Assembly: GCA_900768635.1 (NCBI GenBank)
Contig: CAAGDP010000199.1
Location: 1-6,493 of the forward strand
Length of the DNA: 6,493 nt
DNA from: Enterobacterales bacterium
GTDB lineage: Bacteria > Pseudomonadota > Gammaproteobacteria > Enterobacterales > Succinivibrionaceae
Reading direction: 5' to 3'
The notes under the pieces were generated by a model. The model saw only the letters and a program-made list of their open reading frames with translations. It searched no databases and was not told where the DNA came from. Position numbers and translations under genes: made by a program. This document shows positions 1 to 5,924 of the stretch, piece after piece (within the stretch, counting starts at the first letter, position 1; the number at the start of each line of letters is the position of its first letter).

Positions 1-24
1 GAAAGAATGTTATATTGAAATGAA

Positions 25-51
25 AAAGTTCAAATAATCAGACTGAACTTT
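25..51. repeat. Inverted repeat, 8-bp arms
   Basis: AAAGTTCA at 25-32 pairs perfectly with TGAACTTT at 44-51 across an 11-base loop. Read on the minus strand, the second arm runs into five T residues, so this could be a weak intrinsic terminator for minus-strand transcription through the pseudogene. Because the T residues partly belong to the stem, the call is tentative. Confidence 0.35.
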
Positions 52-70
52 CATTAGGAATTATGACAGA

Positions 71-102
71 TCTGGAGTCAGTCCATGGGGAAAGGCTCCA
101 GA
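71..102. repeat. Inverted repeat, 7-bp arms
   Basis: TCTGGAG at 71-77 pairs with CTCCAGA at 96-102 around an 18-base loop. On the plus strand it is followed by TATAATTTTT, so it could be a poor terminator for a gene to the left of the window. The long loop and the spacer before the T-run weaken that reading. Confidence 0.25.
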
Positions 103-189
103 TATAATTTTTCACCAAAAACGAAGACCTTTTGCTGGCACTATCTGAAACAGAAACTACCGAGCCTAATCGCCGAATCTATTTAACCT

Positions 190-524
190 GTCTTAAACTC
201 TTTCACCGGAAAATATACAGGGATCGTTTTTCACAAATAGAATGCCTGTGAATAGTAACCAATTGTTCTCATCAATTGCTATATCCTTGAACCATCTTTC
301 CTGACGGGATACATCTCCGGGCTGCTTCGGGTTTCAAGACAAAAAATCATAAAAGGTAGTCATGGTAAGTGTCTTACCAAAGCGTCTCGGTCTGGTAATA
401 AGCATGACATCTGCCTGATTCTCTTGAAATACCGTTCTGATAAAGTGGTTTTATCCACATAGTAGCAGTTGTTTTCAATAAGTTTATGAAAAAACACTGC
501 TCTAATACCTATAGGCTTCAACAT
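190..524 (-). pseudogene. Decayed AAA-ATPase-like / PD-(D/E)XK family gene, N-terminal remnant
   Basis: Reading the minus strand from an ATG at 524 gives a start typical of the AAA-ATPase-like (PF09820) family: LKPIGI, then ENNCYYVDKT, the usual 'PIGI...YYVDKT' opening. After that the frame is wrong. Restoring one base near 440/441 brings back ENQADVMLITRPRRFGKT, which contains the family's P-loop-like RPRRFGKT. In that frame TGA at 336-334 interrupts DFLS*NPKQPGD, and recognisable sequence (RQERWFKD) continues to about 275. A further frame change gives a weak match (PVYFPVKEF) near 190-225. The nuclease half seen in full-length members (usually more than 500 residues) is absent. Full-length members are common multi-copy genes in host-associated anaerobes and their role is unsettled. 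The broken frame, nonsense codon and truncation make this a pseudogene. A promoter-like element survives upstream at 575-583. Family assignment is good; the lower boundary is approximate. Confidence 0.8.
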
Positions 525-574
525 TCCAAAATTACCTCAACTCTATGTCTCAAGATGTTACAGCAGTTAAAATG

Positions 575-583
575 AGTATAACA
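575..583 (-). promoter_or_regulatory. Extended -10 promoter element of the AAA-ATPase-like pseudogene
   Basis: On the minus strand TGTTATACT gives a TGn extension directly joined to TATACT, a five-of-six match to the sigma-70 -10 box. Transcription would start near 568, about 45 bases before the pseudogene ATG at 524. A GAGG at 538-535 could be its ribosome binding site, though the 10-base spacing is long. No good -35 box is seen, which is normal for extended -10 promoters. Confidence 0.45.
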
Positions 584-620
584 TGTCCCCTGATAATTCT
601 TAGTGATTTCAGTCTAACCC

Positions 621-649
621 TCCGGTAATCATCCTCCTGATAAACCGGA
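621..649. repeat. Structured inverted repeat TCCGGT...ACCGGA
   Basis: TCCGGT at 621-626 pairs with ACCGGA at 644-649, and inside it ATCA pairs with TGAT around a TCCTCC loop. This gives a two-part stem of 6 and 4 bp with a small asymmetric internal loop. It lies about 40 bases upstream of the pseudogene -10 element and has no T-run on either side, so it is more likely an operator or a generic hairpin than a terminator. Confidence 0.35.
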
Positions 650-891
650 AGAAAGAATATCGCCGTGACTTGTGGATTAACCTTCTGAGGAAACAGAGTC
701 CGGATTAGTAGTTCAACGCGCAGGATCCCTTAATGCAGCAATTCAATCTTAAATAAAAATCTTTACACCGTAATATCAGACTTATTTAATCCGGCTTTTC
801 TTAAATTTTTCTGTCAGTTCAAAGGATTATTTAGACAGGTAAAATGCACAAAAAACAGATCAGGTGTGAATAGTAGCAGAGAATATTAAGA

Positions 892-929
892 TTTTACCGT
901 TTCCGGAAAATATCCCAAGACCGGTAAAA
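892..929. repeat. Inverted repeat next to the DsbA-gene promoter
   Basis: TTTTACCG at 892-899 is perfectly inverted as CGGTAAAA at 922-929. The 22-base spacer contains a second, perfect 10-base palindrome, TTTCCGGAAA, at 900-909. The right arm ends six bases before the TATAAT at 936-941 and covers the place where a -35 box would lie, so a regulator bound here could control the promoter. Function is inferred from position only. Confidence 0.4.
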
Positions 930-935
930 ATTAAG

Positions 936-941
936 TATAAT
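936..941 (+). promoter_or_regulatory. -10 box of the DsbA-family gene
   Basis: A perfect TATAAT, 38 bases upstream of the ATG at 980. No convincing -35 sequence lies 16-18 bases upstream; the region there is occupied by an inverted repeat, which may mean an activator-dependent or repressible promoter. The expected start of transcription is near 948. Confidence 0.5.
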
Positions 942-979
942 ATCCAACACATTAACTTTAGATACAACAGAGGATCCTT

Positions 980-1714
980 ATGTCCAAGCTATCTGCATTA
1001 CTACTAGCTTCTCTGGCCGGTATTTGCTTCTCCACCGCGGCTGTTTCAAAAGAATATACCAAACAGGAAATTGAAACCATAGTCCATGATTACCTGATTG
1101 AACATCCGGAAGTTCTTATGGAGGCTGCTGAAAAGCTTCATAAAAAACAATTGGAACAGGCTAAAAACGCTGAAAAAACTTATCTCGAAACTTATAAGGA
1201 AGAGATCTTCAACAGTCCTCATGACGGATCCGTTGGTCCGAAAGACGCCCGGAATGTTATTGTGGAATTTTCTGACTACAACTGCGGTTATTGCAAACGG
1301 GTCAAGAAACTTTTCTTTAATGTAATTAATAAGCATAAAGAAAAGAATGATTTGCGTTTTGTGTTTAAGGAATTTCCTATTCTGGGACCGGGATCGGAAG
1401 CTGCTGCCAAAACTTCTCTGGCTGTGGCCAAAACTTATCCGGAAAGGTTCTTAGACTTCCACATGGCTATTATTAATCAGCAAAGTAAGCTGGCATCTTT
1501 TGATGATATCAAGCCAATAGCTGAAAAGCTGGGATTTGACTGGGAAAAACTTTTGGCTTTGGCTCAGAGCAAGGAAATTGCTTCTGTCATTGAACAGAAT
1601 ATTAATTTAGGTATGGCTATGGAAATCACCGGAACTCCATGCTATATAATTAATGGTAAATTCCTGAGGGGTGCACCTCAAAGCGAAAGTTATATTGAGT
1701 CTTTACTCAAATAA
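980..1714 (+). CDS. DsbA-family periplasmic thiol-disulfide oxidoreductase, ScsC/Com1-like
   Basis: A 244-residue periplasmic thioredoxin-fold protein of the DsbA superfamily. Residues 1-23 form a signal peptide (Lys3, hydrophobic core, cleavage probably after AVS). Residues 25-80 are a charged helical stretch resembling the ScsC N-terminal (oligomerisation) domain, with DYLIEHPEVL typical of it. The catalytic domain follows: VIVEFSDYNCGYC carries the active-site pair Cys102-Cys105, and TGTPCYIING carries the cis-proline loop with Pro220. Such proteins oxidise or isomerise disulfides of secreted proteins. The N-terminal extension favours a ScsC/Com1-type role over classic DsbA, but which reaction it performs cannot be read from sequence. 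A third mature cysteine, Cys221, sits directly after the cis-proline, which is unusual. The start is supported by AGAGGA at 969-974, five bases before the ATG. No DsbB or DsbD partner is adjacent. The gene stands alone between its own promoter and a terminator. Confidence 0.93.
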   Translation: MSKLSALLLASLAGICFSTAAVSKEYTKQEIETIVHDYLIEHPEVLMEAAEKLHKKQLEQAKNAEKTYLETYKEEIFNSPHDGSVGPKDARNVIVEFSDYNCGYCKRVKKLFFNVINKHKEKNDLRFVFKEFPILGPGSEAAAKTSLAVAKTYPERFLDFHMAIINQQSKLASFDDIKPIAEKLGFDWEKLLALAQSKEIASVIEQNINLGMAMEITGTPCYIINGKFLRGAPQSESYIESLLK

Positions 1715-1733
1715 CAAGCTTGTGATGTAAAAA

Positions 1734-1755
1734 GTTCAGCAGAATCCGGCTGAAC
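1734..1755 (+). repeat. Hairpin between the DsbA-family stop and its terminator
   Basis: GTTCAGC at 1734-1740 pairs perfectly with GCTGAAC at 1749-1755 around an 8-base loop. It lies 20 bases after the stop codon and 15 bases before the terminator stem, has no T-run, and might stabilise the 3' end of the message. Confidence 0.35.
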
Positions 1756-1769
1756 TGAAAGTTAAACTT

Positions 1770-1799
1770 GAACACAGCCTGAGGTTGTGTTCTTTTTTT
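1770..1799 (+). terminator. Intrinsic terminator of the DsbA-family gene
   Basis: GAACACAGCC at 1770-1779 pairs with GGTTGTGTTC at 1783-1792 (ten pairs, one a G-T wobble) around a TGA loop, followed by seven T residues at 1793-1799. This is a textbook rho-independent terminator. It ends only 11 bases before the yohJ-like start, so it could also act as an attenuator for that gene. Confidence 0.85.
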
Positions 1800-1810
1800 C
1801 AGGCATTTTT

Positions 1811-2176
1811 ATGAAATATCTTAAGGTTTATGCGCAGGCTGTATTAAGTTTTGCAATAATTCTGGGATTTTTATCTGCCGGCAGAAGTATATCCGCCATT
1901 CTTCCCTTCACTTTTCCAGGTTCAATCATCGGTCTGATCCTGCTTTATCTATGCCTTATTACAGGTCTAATCAGACTTTCCTGGCTGCAACCTTCCGGAA
2001 ATATAATTCTGGGGGTAATGGCTATGTTTTTCATCCCCGCTGCAGTCGGCATAGTACAGTATGCTGATCTGGTACTCTCCAACATCTGGGTAATAGCATT
2101 TAATGTAGTACTGGGTATTGCTGTTATTATTCTGGTAATCGGTCATATTTTTCAATTTCTGGATGGAAGGAAATAA
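1811..2176 (+). CDS. yohJ: CidA/LrgA family inner-membrane protein, YohJ-like
   Basis: A 121-residue membrane protein of the CidA/LrgA family, close in length and motifs to E. coli YohJ (about 130 residues). About four membrane segments are visible, near residues 7-29, 35-56, 64-84 and 91-114. Family signatures include FPGSIIG at 35-41 and FFIPAAVGIVQY at 73-84. LrgA/CidA proteins work with an LrgB/CidB partner. They were first described as holin-like factors, but related pairs in Bacillus, Streptococcus and plant plastids move pyruvate or glycolate/glycerate, and E. coli YohJK has been linked to 3-hydroxypropionate export. Transport of a small carboxylate is the likely role here; the substrate is unknown. 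I chose the ATG at 1811 over the in-frame ATG at 1787, because the latter lies inside the preceding terminator and would add FFF residues before the family's usual start. AGG at 1801-1803 is a modest ribosome binding site. Its stop overlaps the next gene's start. Confidence 0.92.
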   Translation: MKYLKVYAQAVLSFAIILGFLSAGRSISAILPFTFPGSIIGLILLYLCLITGLIRLSWLQPSGNIILGVMAMFFIPAAVGIVQYADLVLSNIWVIAFNVVLGIAVIILVIGHIFQFLDGRK

Positions 2177-2862
2177 TGCTGTATTTATGTTTACCGCTTA
2201 CAGTAGCTCTTTACTTCCTGACTAAGGCTCTGTATCGTTTTCGCAAAATATCCTTTATTAATCCGGTGCTTATTCCGGTGCTGATTATTATTCCAATTAT
2301 CTGCTTCACCGATCTCACCTATGAAACCTATGCTTTGGGAACTTATCCTTTAAGTGCCATGCTGGAGCCTTCCATAGTGGCGCTGGCCATTCCTTTATAT
2401 GTTCAGTCAGCCAAAATTAAAAAGGATCTGGTGAAAGTACTTCTTTCATGTTTTATCTCAGTGGTTATTTCAATTATGACAGCTCTGATAAGCTGCCACC
2501 TGTTAGGTGTAGATGAAAAACTGGGGCTCTCCCTAGCCTCCCGATCAATCACAACACCCCTCGCCATCAGCTTTGCGCAAAGTACCGGTGGCATCCCGGC
2601 TATTGCTGCTGCCATAGTCTGCATAGTAGGTCTTGCCGGTGCAATAATTGCCTTTCCATTAGCCAGACTTTTCGGTATAAAAAACAAGAGAGCTCAGGGA
2701 CTGGCTGTGGGATCCTGCTCCCATGCCATAGGTACAGCCTGTGCTCAGGATCGGGGACCGGAGGAAGGTGCCTACTCTTCACTTGCTCTTATTGTCTGCG
2801 GCATTATAACTGCTGTTCTCGGACCGTTCCTTATCGAACTGTTTTATTTCCTGGTTAAATAA
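2176..2862 (+). CDS. yohK: CidB/LrgB family inner-membrane protein, YohK-like
   Basis: A 228-residue polytopic membrane protein of the LrgB/CidB family, near the 231 residues of E. coli YohK. Conserved landmarks appear in order: FINPVLIPVLI (27-37), LEPSIVALAIPLY (63-75), SITTPLAIS (124-132), TGGIPAIAA (137-145), GSCSHAIGT (179-187) and EGAYSSLALIVCG (197-209). The SITTP and SHAIGT stretches are the family's most conserved segments and probably line the transport path. It is the partner of the YohJ-like protein in a presumed small-carboxylate transporter or exporter. The ATG shares its A with the stop of the upstream gene (TAATG), and GGAAGGA at 2165-2171 gives a strong ribosome binding site, so the two genes are almost certainly co-translated. 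No LytTR or LysR regulator gene lies nearby, unlike many Gram-positive lrgAB loci. Confidence 0.94.
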   Translation: MLYLCLPLTVALYFLTKALYRFRKISFINPVLIPVLIIIPIICFTDLTYETYALGTYPLSAMLEPSIVALAIPLYVQSAKIKKDLVKVLLSCFISVVISIMTALISCHLLGVDEKLGLSLASRSITTPLAISFAQSTGGIPAIAAAIVCIVGLAGAIIAFPLARLFGIKNKRAQGLAVGSCSHAIGTACAQDRGPEEGAYSSLALIVCGIITAVLGPFLIELFYFLVK

Positions 2863-2881
2863 CAAGATACCCATCTTTGAA

Positions 2882-2903
2882 TTATCAGGGATCAGTCTGA
2901 TAA
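2882..2903. repeat. Inverted repeat after the yohK-like gene
   Basis: TTATCAG at 2882-2888 pairs perfectly with CTGATAA at 2897-2903 around an 8-base loop. It is followed by A residues, not T, so it is not a plus-strand terminator. It may be part of the 3' untranslated structure ahead of the real terminator. Confidence 0.3.
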
Positions 2904-2953
2904 AAAACTCACTCTCCTGCTGCGTATAAGCTCCCGTCTGAATTAATTATTAT

Positions 2954-2991
2954 CCCCGGCATCTTATTAACAGATGCCGGAGGGAATTTTT
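2954..2991 (+). terminator. Intrinsic terminator of the yohJ-yohK operon
   Basis: CCGGCATCT at 2956-2964 pairs perfectly with AGATGCCGG at 2972-2980 around a 7-base loop, with two more C-G pairs possible outside a bulged A. Five T residues at 2987-2991 follow. The stem begins about 90 bases after the yohK-like stop. Confidence 0.82.
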
Positions 2992-3448
2992 CTGAAACCG
3001 GTACAGCCTTGTCAGCCTCATCTCAGGATTTTGCTAACTACAGATAATCATTCGCTATCAGACCCCTTTGTAAATTCAATTATCACCGCTGTCGCAAAAG
3101 TACAGTCTTCAGGACCTGAAATTTTACAGCTCAATTTGCATAATCCCATTCAACAAATCCGGACAATTTTTATATTTATAAAAATTCATCAGATATTTTG
3201 ATAAAAATGAAAGACTAAATATCTCTAGTATACTGATATTAAAAGGTTTTTATAATTTTAAAGCAGTGGCACAGATTTTGATTATGTTCATTGCCGTGAA
3301 TTAGAAATATTAATGATTATTTCCATCAGCAATAACAATCTGACTCATTGCAGATGAAGACCGGAAAGGAACTTCAGGCTTCTTATTGTCAGAAGGAAGT
3401 TCAGCAACCGGCGCACTTTCAAAATTTATAAATAAAGAGACAATGTAT

Positions 3449-3946
3449 ATGAAAAGATTTTTAATGAGTAAACTGGTTTTATCCTGCTTTTTATCAAGTG
3501 CAACACTGCTAACAGGATGTGCAACAATATTTTCCGGAGCACATCAGGATGTAACTGTTAAAAGTTCCGAACCGGCCTTGAATGAACATTTGAAATTAGT
3601 TGCTATTACCGATAAAAACCGGGTAAAAAAATATCCGGTGCTGGATGCTGAAATGGACGTGCATCGTACTGCACTTCCTTTCCATATCAGTATTGAAGAA
3701 ACAGAATGTATCAGAGCTACTACTGAATCCTATGACAGCGGCGTAAACCCGGTTGTTATACTGGATTTTCTGGCAACAAGTCTTCTCAGCAGTTCCATTG
3801 ACAGTAGTACAGGAGCATTCTGGGATTATGATGACACCGTATATGTACATCCGGTAGTTAAAGATACTCCTGAATGTAATAAATGGAAGGAGGAACTCCA
3901 GAAAGAATACCTTAAGAAACATCCTGTTGAATCTGAAGAAAACTAA
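3449..3946 (+). CDS. Small cell-envelope lipoprotein of the 'CATI..G..Q.V' type
   Basis: A 165-residue predicted lipoprotein. MKRF, a hydrophobic core and the lipobox LLTGC form a signal peptide with lipidation at Cys24. The mature protein begins CATIFSGAHQDVTV, a start seen in many small proteobacterial lipoproteins of unknown function, and it carries the motif SSIDSSTGAFWDYDDTVYV near residues 115-133, resembling the 'D..TGA.w.yd..v.v' end of those proteins. No aspartate follows the lipidated cysteine, so outer-membrane sorting is expected. Cys87 and Cys143 could form a disulfide, making it a possible client of the DsbA-family protein. I prefer the ATG at 3449 because AAAGAGA ends eight bases upstream. 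The ATG at 3443 is too close to that site, and the ATG at 3386 would put 21 non-signal residues before the signal peptide. The tail is highly charged. No specific function can be assigned. Confidence 0.8.
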   Translation: MKRFLMSKLVLSCFLSSATLLTGCATIFSGAHQDVTVKSSEPALNEHLKLVAITDKNRVKKYPVLDAEMDVHRTALPFHISIEETECIRATTESYDSGVNPVVILDFLATSLLSSSIDSSTGAFWDYDDTVYVHPVVKDTPECNKWKEELQKEYLKKHPVESEEN

Positions 3947-4309
3947 CAGAATAACTTAAGCTGTAATTCCTGCAGTGACAGTAATATACATACTGTTTCC
4001 CATGGCTGAAATCTACAAGGAAAGAACTGAATATCAGGTCCTGATCTGACAGTTTGATGAGTATTGTAAGCAGATCACTCACCAAAATGGACCTCAGCCA
4101 TGTTTTCTCACCCGGTTTTCATTTCATCAGATCTTTTCAACTGGATTAACATAACCGGTTTTATCCTGGCTTATCAGAATGATCCCGTAGAGCACTGTTA
4201 TCAGCTTAAGTCCGGCACATCCGGTAATAATTCATACTTAGAAACAGCAACTGCTCCGGAACTGTTTATATCCTTGGTCTTATCTATGTCATTATTGAAC
4301 ATAATCAAA
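3947..4309. other. Intergenic region, 363 bases
   Basis: No RNA gene and no strong terminator are seen after the lipoprotein. The best candidate is ACAGTA/TACTGT at 3978-3983 and 3991-3996 followed by only two T residues. A near-perfect palindrome, ATCAGG-T-CCTGAT, lies at 4033-4045 and could be a protein-binding site. The reading frame of the next gene stays open back to an ATG at 4100, but those 70 codons precede a normal signal peptide and are probably not translated. No promoter with both boxes is evident. Confidence 0.5.
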
Positions 4310-5857
4310 ATGAAAAAAAGTCTGCTGGCGGTAATAATCAGTATGTTTTCCTCAGCCAGTACAGCTGTTGCAGAAACTTCCCCAGGCACCATCATAGATC
4401 CTCCTGTTGAACTGCAGAATTTTGATATGTCTCAATGGAAAAGACTGCTTCATTACGACAATGATCGCAGCCTAATTAATGATGAAAGCAGTTTTTTTAT
4501 AACCCCTGACGGCAACAAGAACTATCTGGGAGAACTTAAGGCAAATCTCAAACAAGCCAGTGATGATCCTGATTACAAGTGTCATTTTCCCGCCCGGTAT
4601 TATTTTTTAACCAGTAAAGAGGATTTTCAGAATTGTGAGGAATACCGGAAATACCGGAAATACACCGGATTAGACAAGGTATCTGTAGTATATGCATCGG
4701 AGGATGCTTCATCGCCGGTTTCTTCTCTCGGTCATCTCCTGATCAAATTTGAAGGTTATAACGGACAGAATGCGTATAAACAATACGGTTTGGGTTTTGT
4801 AGCCAATACCACCAGTGATGCGGTGCTCCTACTTAATTTTTTCCGGGGATCTATTGACGGAGAACATACTCTGCAACCTTATGACGATGTAATCGTCAAT
4901 TATGTTAATAAAGAAAACCGATCTATCTGGGAATACGAATTGAAGTTAACCCCGGAAGAAAAAAAGCTGTTGAAATACCATATTTTTGAACTTAAATCCC
5001 ATGTGATCCGGTACTACTTTACCAGCAATAACTGCACCACAGGCACCTCCCTTATCCTGTCGGTTGCCAATGAAAAGTACCTGTACAACGGCAATAAATT
5101 CTATGTCACTCCTAAAGAATATCTTCAGTATTTACACCGTCAGAATGCAATAAAACAAATAATTCTGCTTCCCTCGGATTCACAGAAGGATGCTTTGAGG
5201 AAAAACCGGATAGCAAACCCGCTGGAAAGTCATGCTCCTTTCCGCACCCAGCTAAGTTATATCTACAGTTCATATGGAAAAAACGGCTATCTGCTCAGGG
5301 TAAGTCCTGTACTTTCAAATCTTCTGGATAATGACAATTCCACCTATCTGTTGGCTGAAAGTGCTTTTGCCGATGTTCAGATTGCCTATCAGAATAATCG
5401 AACCTACCTGCGGAATATTGATTTCATCAGATTGAAACACATCCCAGAAAATGAATTAGGAACATCATTTACCCTGTCTTTTCATGGACATTACAATACC
5501 ACCAGCACAATTTTGAAACCTGATGTGGAGTTCCTGAAAAACTACGGAATTAACTACGAAAATATTCTTTTCTACGGTGCAGCCGGAGGCGGATATTATC
5601 TAGATCATAAAAATACCATATATGGTAAAGTGGAATATGGTCTGATTTGGCAGGGTAACGAACCCTGGAGATTATCAGGTAGTATCTCTCATTACCTTTC
5701 ATCCGCTCACCAGTATGCAGGATACAAAACCGGGATTAATCTGAACTTTTCCGGAGAATTATTTAAGGACTTTTTACTGAATACTTCTTTCAGGTATTAC
5801 AAAAACAACCATAATCATGATTACGAAACTTCAGCAGGTTTTGTATGGTACTTCTGA
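4310..5857 (+). CDS. DUF4105 / Lnb N-terminal-domain protein with barrel-like C-terminal half
   Basis: A 515-residue exported protein. Residues 1-21 are a signal peptide (MKKSLLAV..., cleavage after AVA). Residues of about 120-300 match the DUF4105 (Lnb N-terminal periplasmic) family: SSLGHLLIKFEG with His142, and TSNNCTTGTSL with Cys242. These are the conserved His and Cys expected to be catalytic. The family includes Lnb, described in Bacteroides as a lipoprotein N-acyltransferase, but for proteobacterial members the reaction is not established. From about 320 onward the sequence alternates polar and aromatic residues and ends SAGFVWYF, with Phe at the last position, as in outer-membrane beta-barrel strands. 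This differs from Bacteroides Lnb, which is thought to carry transmembrane helices. ATG 4310 is chosen because the signal peptide starts there, although no good ribosome binding site precedes it. ATGs at 4286 and 4100 are in frame. A small YRKYRKY repeat is at residues 112-118. Function beyond an envelope acyltransferase- or hydrolase-like role is unknown. Confidence 0.82.
   Translation: MKKSLLAVIISMFSSASTAVAETSPGTIIDPPVELQNFDMSQWKRLLHYDNDRSLINDESSFFITPDGNKNYLGELKANLKQASDDPDYKCHFPARYYFLTSKEDFQNCEEYRKYRKYTGLDKVSVVYASEDASSPVSSLGHLLIKFEGYNGQNAYKQYGLGFVANTTSDAVLLLNFFRGSIDGEHTLQPYDDVIVNYVNKENRSIWEYELKLTPEEKKLLKYHIFELKSHVIRYYFTSNNCTTGTSLILSVANEKYLYNGNKFYVTPKEYLQYLHRQNAIKQIILLPSDSQKDALRKNRIANPLESHAPFRTQLSYIYSSYGKNGYLLRVSPVLSNLLDNDNSTYLLAESAFADVQIAYQNNRTYLRNIDFIRLKHIPENELGTSFTLSFHGHYNTTSTILKPDVEFLKNYGINYENILFYGAAGGGYYLDHKNTIYGKVEYGLIWQGNEPWRLSGSISHYLSSAHQYAGYKTGINLNFSGELFKDFLLNTSFRYYKNNHNHDYETSAGFVWYF
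4643..4660 (+). repeat. Tandem 9-base repeat inside the DUF4105 gene
   Basis: TACCGGAAA occurs twice head to tail at 4643-4651 and 4652-4660, followed by a diverged third unit (TACACCGGA). It encodes YRK-YRK-YTG at residues 112-120, just before the DUF4105 core. The in-frame unit length suggests replication slippage. Confidence 0.7.
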
Positions 5858-5902
5858 TGCAGATCCGGCAGGAGGGATTATAAGAGAGAAATAAGAAGTT
5901 AT

Positions 5903-5924
5903 AAAAAAAGAGGCTCCGAAACGG
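5903..5924 (-). terminator. Probable terminator of the 4.5S RNA gene
   Basis: Just past the mature 3' end the minus strand reads CCGTTTCGGAGCCTC and then seven T residues (5909-5903). The local hairpin is short (CCG-TTT-CGG), but GGCT within the RNA's 3' strand could instead pair with AGCC next to the T-run. The T-run and position support termination here; the stem is not strong. Confidence 0.5.

Larger units (their letters stand above)
525..979. other. Divergent intergenic region, 455 bases
   Basis: This gap separates the minus-strand pseudogene from the plus-strand DsbA-family gene. It holds the pseudogene promoter element, a structured inverted repeat at 621-649, an inverted repeat at 892-929 and the DsbA-gene -10 box at 936-941. 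Between about 650 and 890 I see no open frame of useful length, no RNA gene and no clear repeat. It may contain further decayed sequence. Confidence 0.6.
2863..3448. other. Intergenic region, 586 bases
   Basis: Besides the inverted repeat and terminator near its left end, this region holds no intact gene. The 75-codon frame at 2974-3201 starts inside the terminator stem and lacks a ribosome binding site. Promoter-like boxes for the lipoprotein gene are scattered: TTGATA at 3198-3203, TATACT at 3229-3234 and a perfect TATAAT at 3251-3256, none with correct spacing to a partner. GAAATA/TATTTC at 3304-3309 and 3318-3323 form a short inverted repeat. On the minus strand, 3310-3420 reads like the C-terminal tail of a protein. 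Confidence 0.55.

Noticed and set aside
1046..1336. Minus- and plus-strand frames inside the DsbA-family gene
   Set aside because: They are shadows of a well-supported gene and have basic or Phe-rich nonsense composition.
1787..1810. Upstream ATG giving eight extra residues on the YohJ-like protein
   Set aside because: It sits within the terminator hairpin and T-run, and the extra residues are not found at the start of the family.
2995..3130. Minus-strand sequence resembling a decayed gene (IIEFTKGSDSE)
   Set aside because: Short, broken by several stops, and no family could be recognised.
2974..3201. Plus-strand 75-codon frame after the yohK-like gene
   Set aside because: Its ATG lies inside the terminator stem, no ribosome binding site precedes it, and the translation has no recognisable features.
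3198..3234. TTGATA and TATACT as a promoter for the lipoprotein gene
   Set aside because: The two boxes are 25 bases apart, too far for a sigma-70 promoter, and would leave a leader of about 200 bases.
3304..3323. Possible Fur-type operator (GAAATA...TATTTC with an AATGATTAT centre)
   Set aside because: It matches the 19-base Fur consensus poorly and is 125 bases from the lipoprotein start with no clear promoter beside it.
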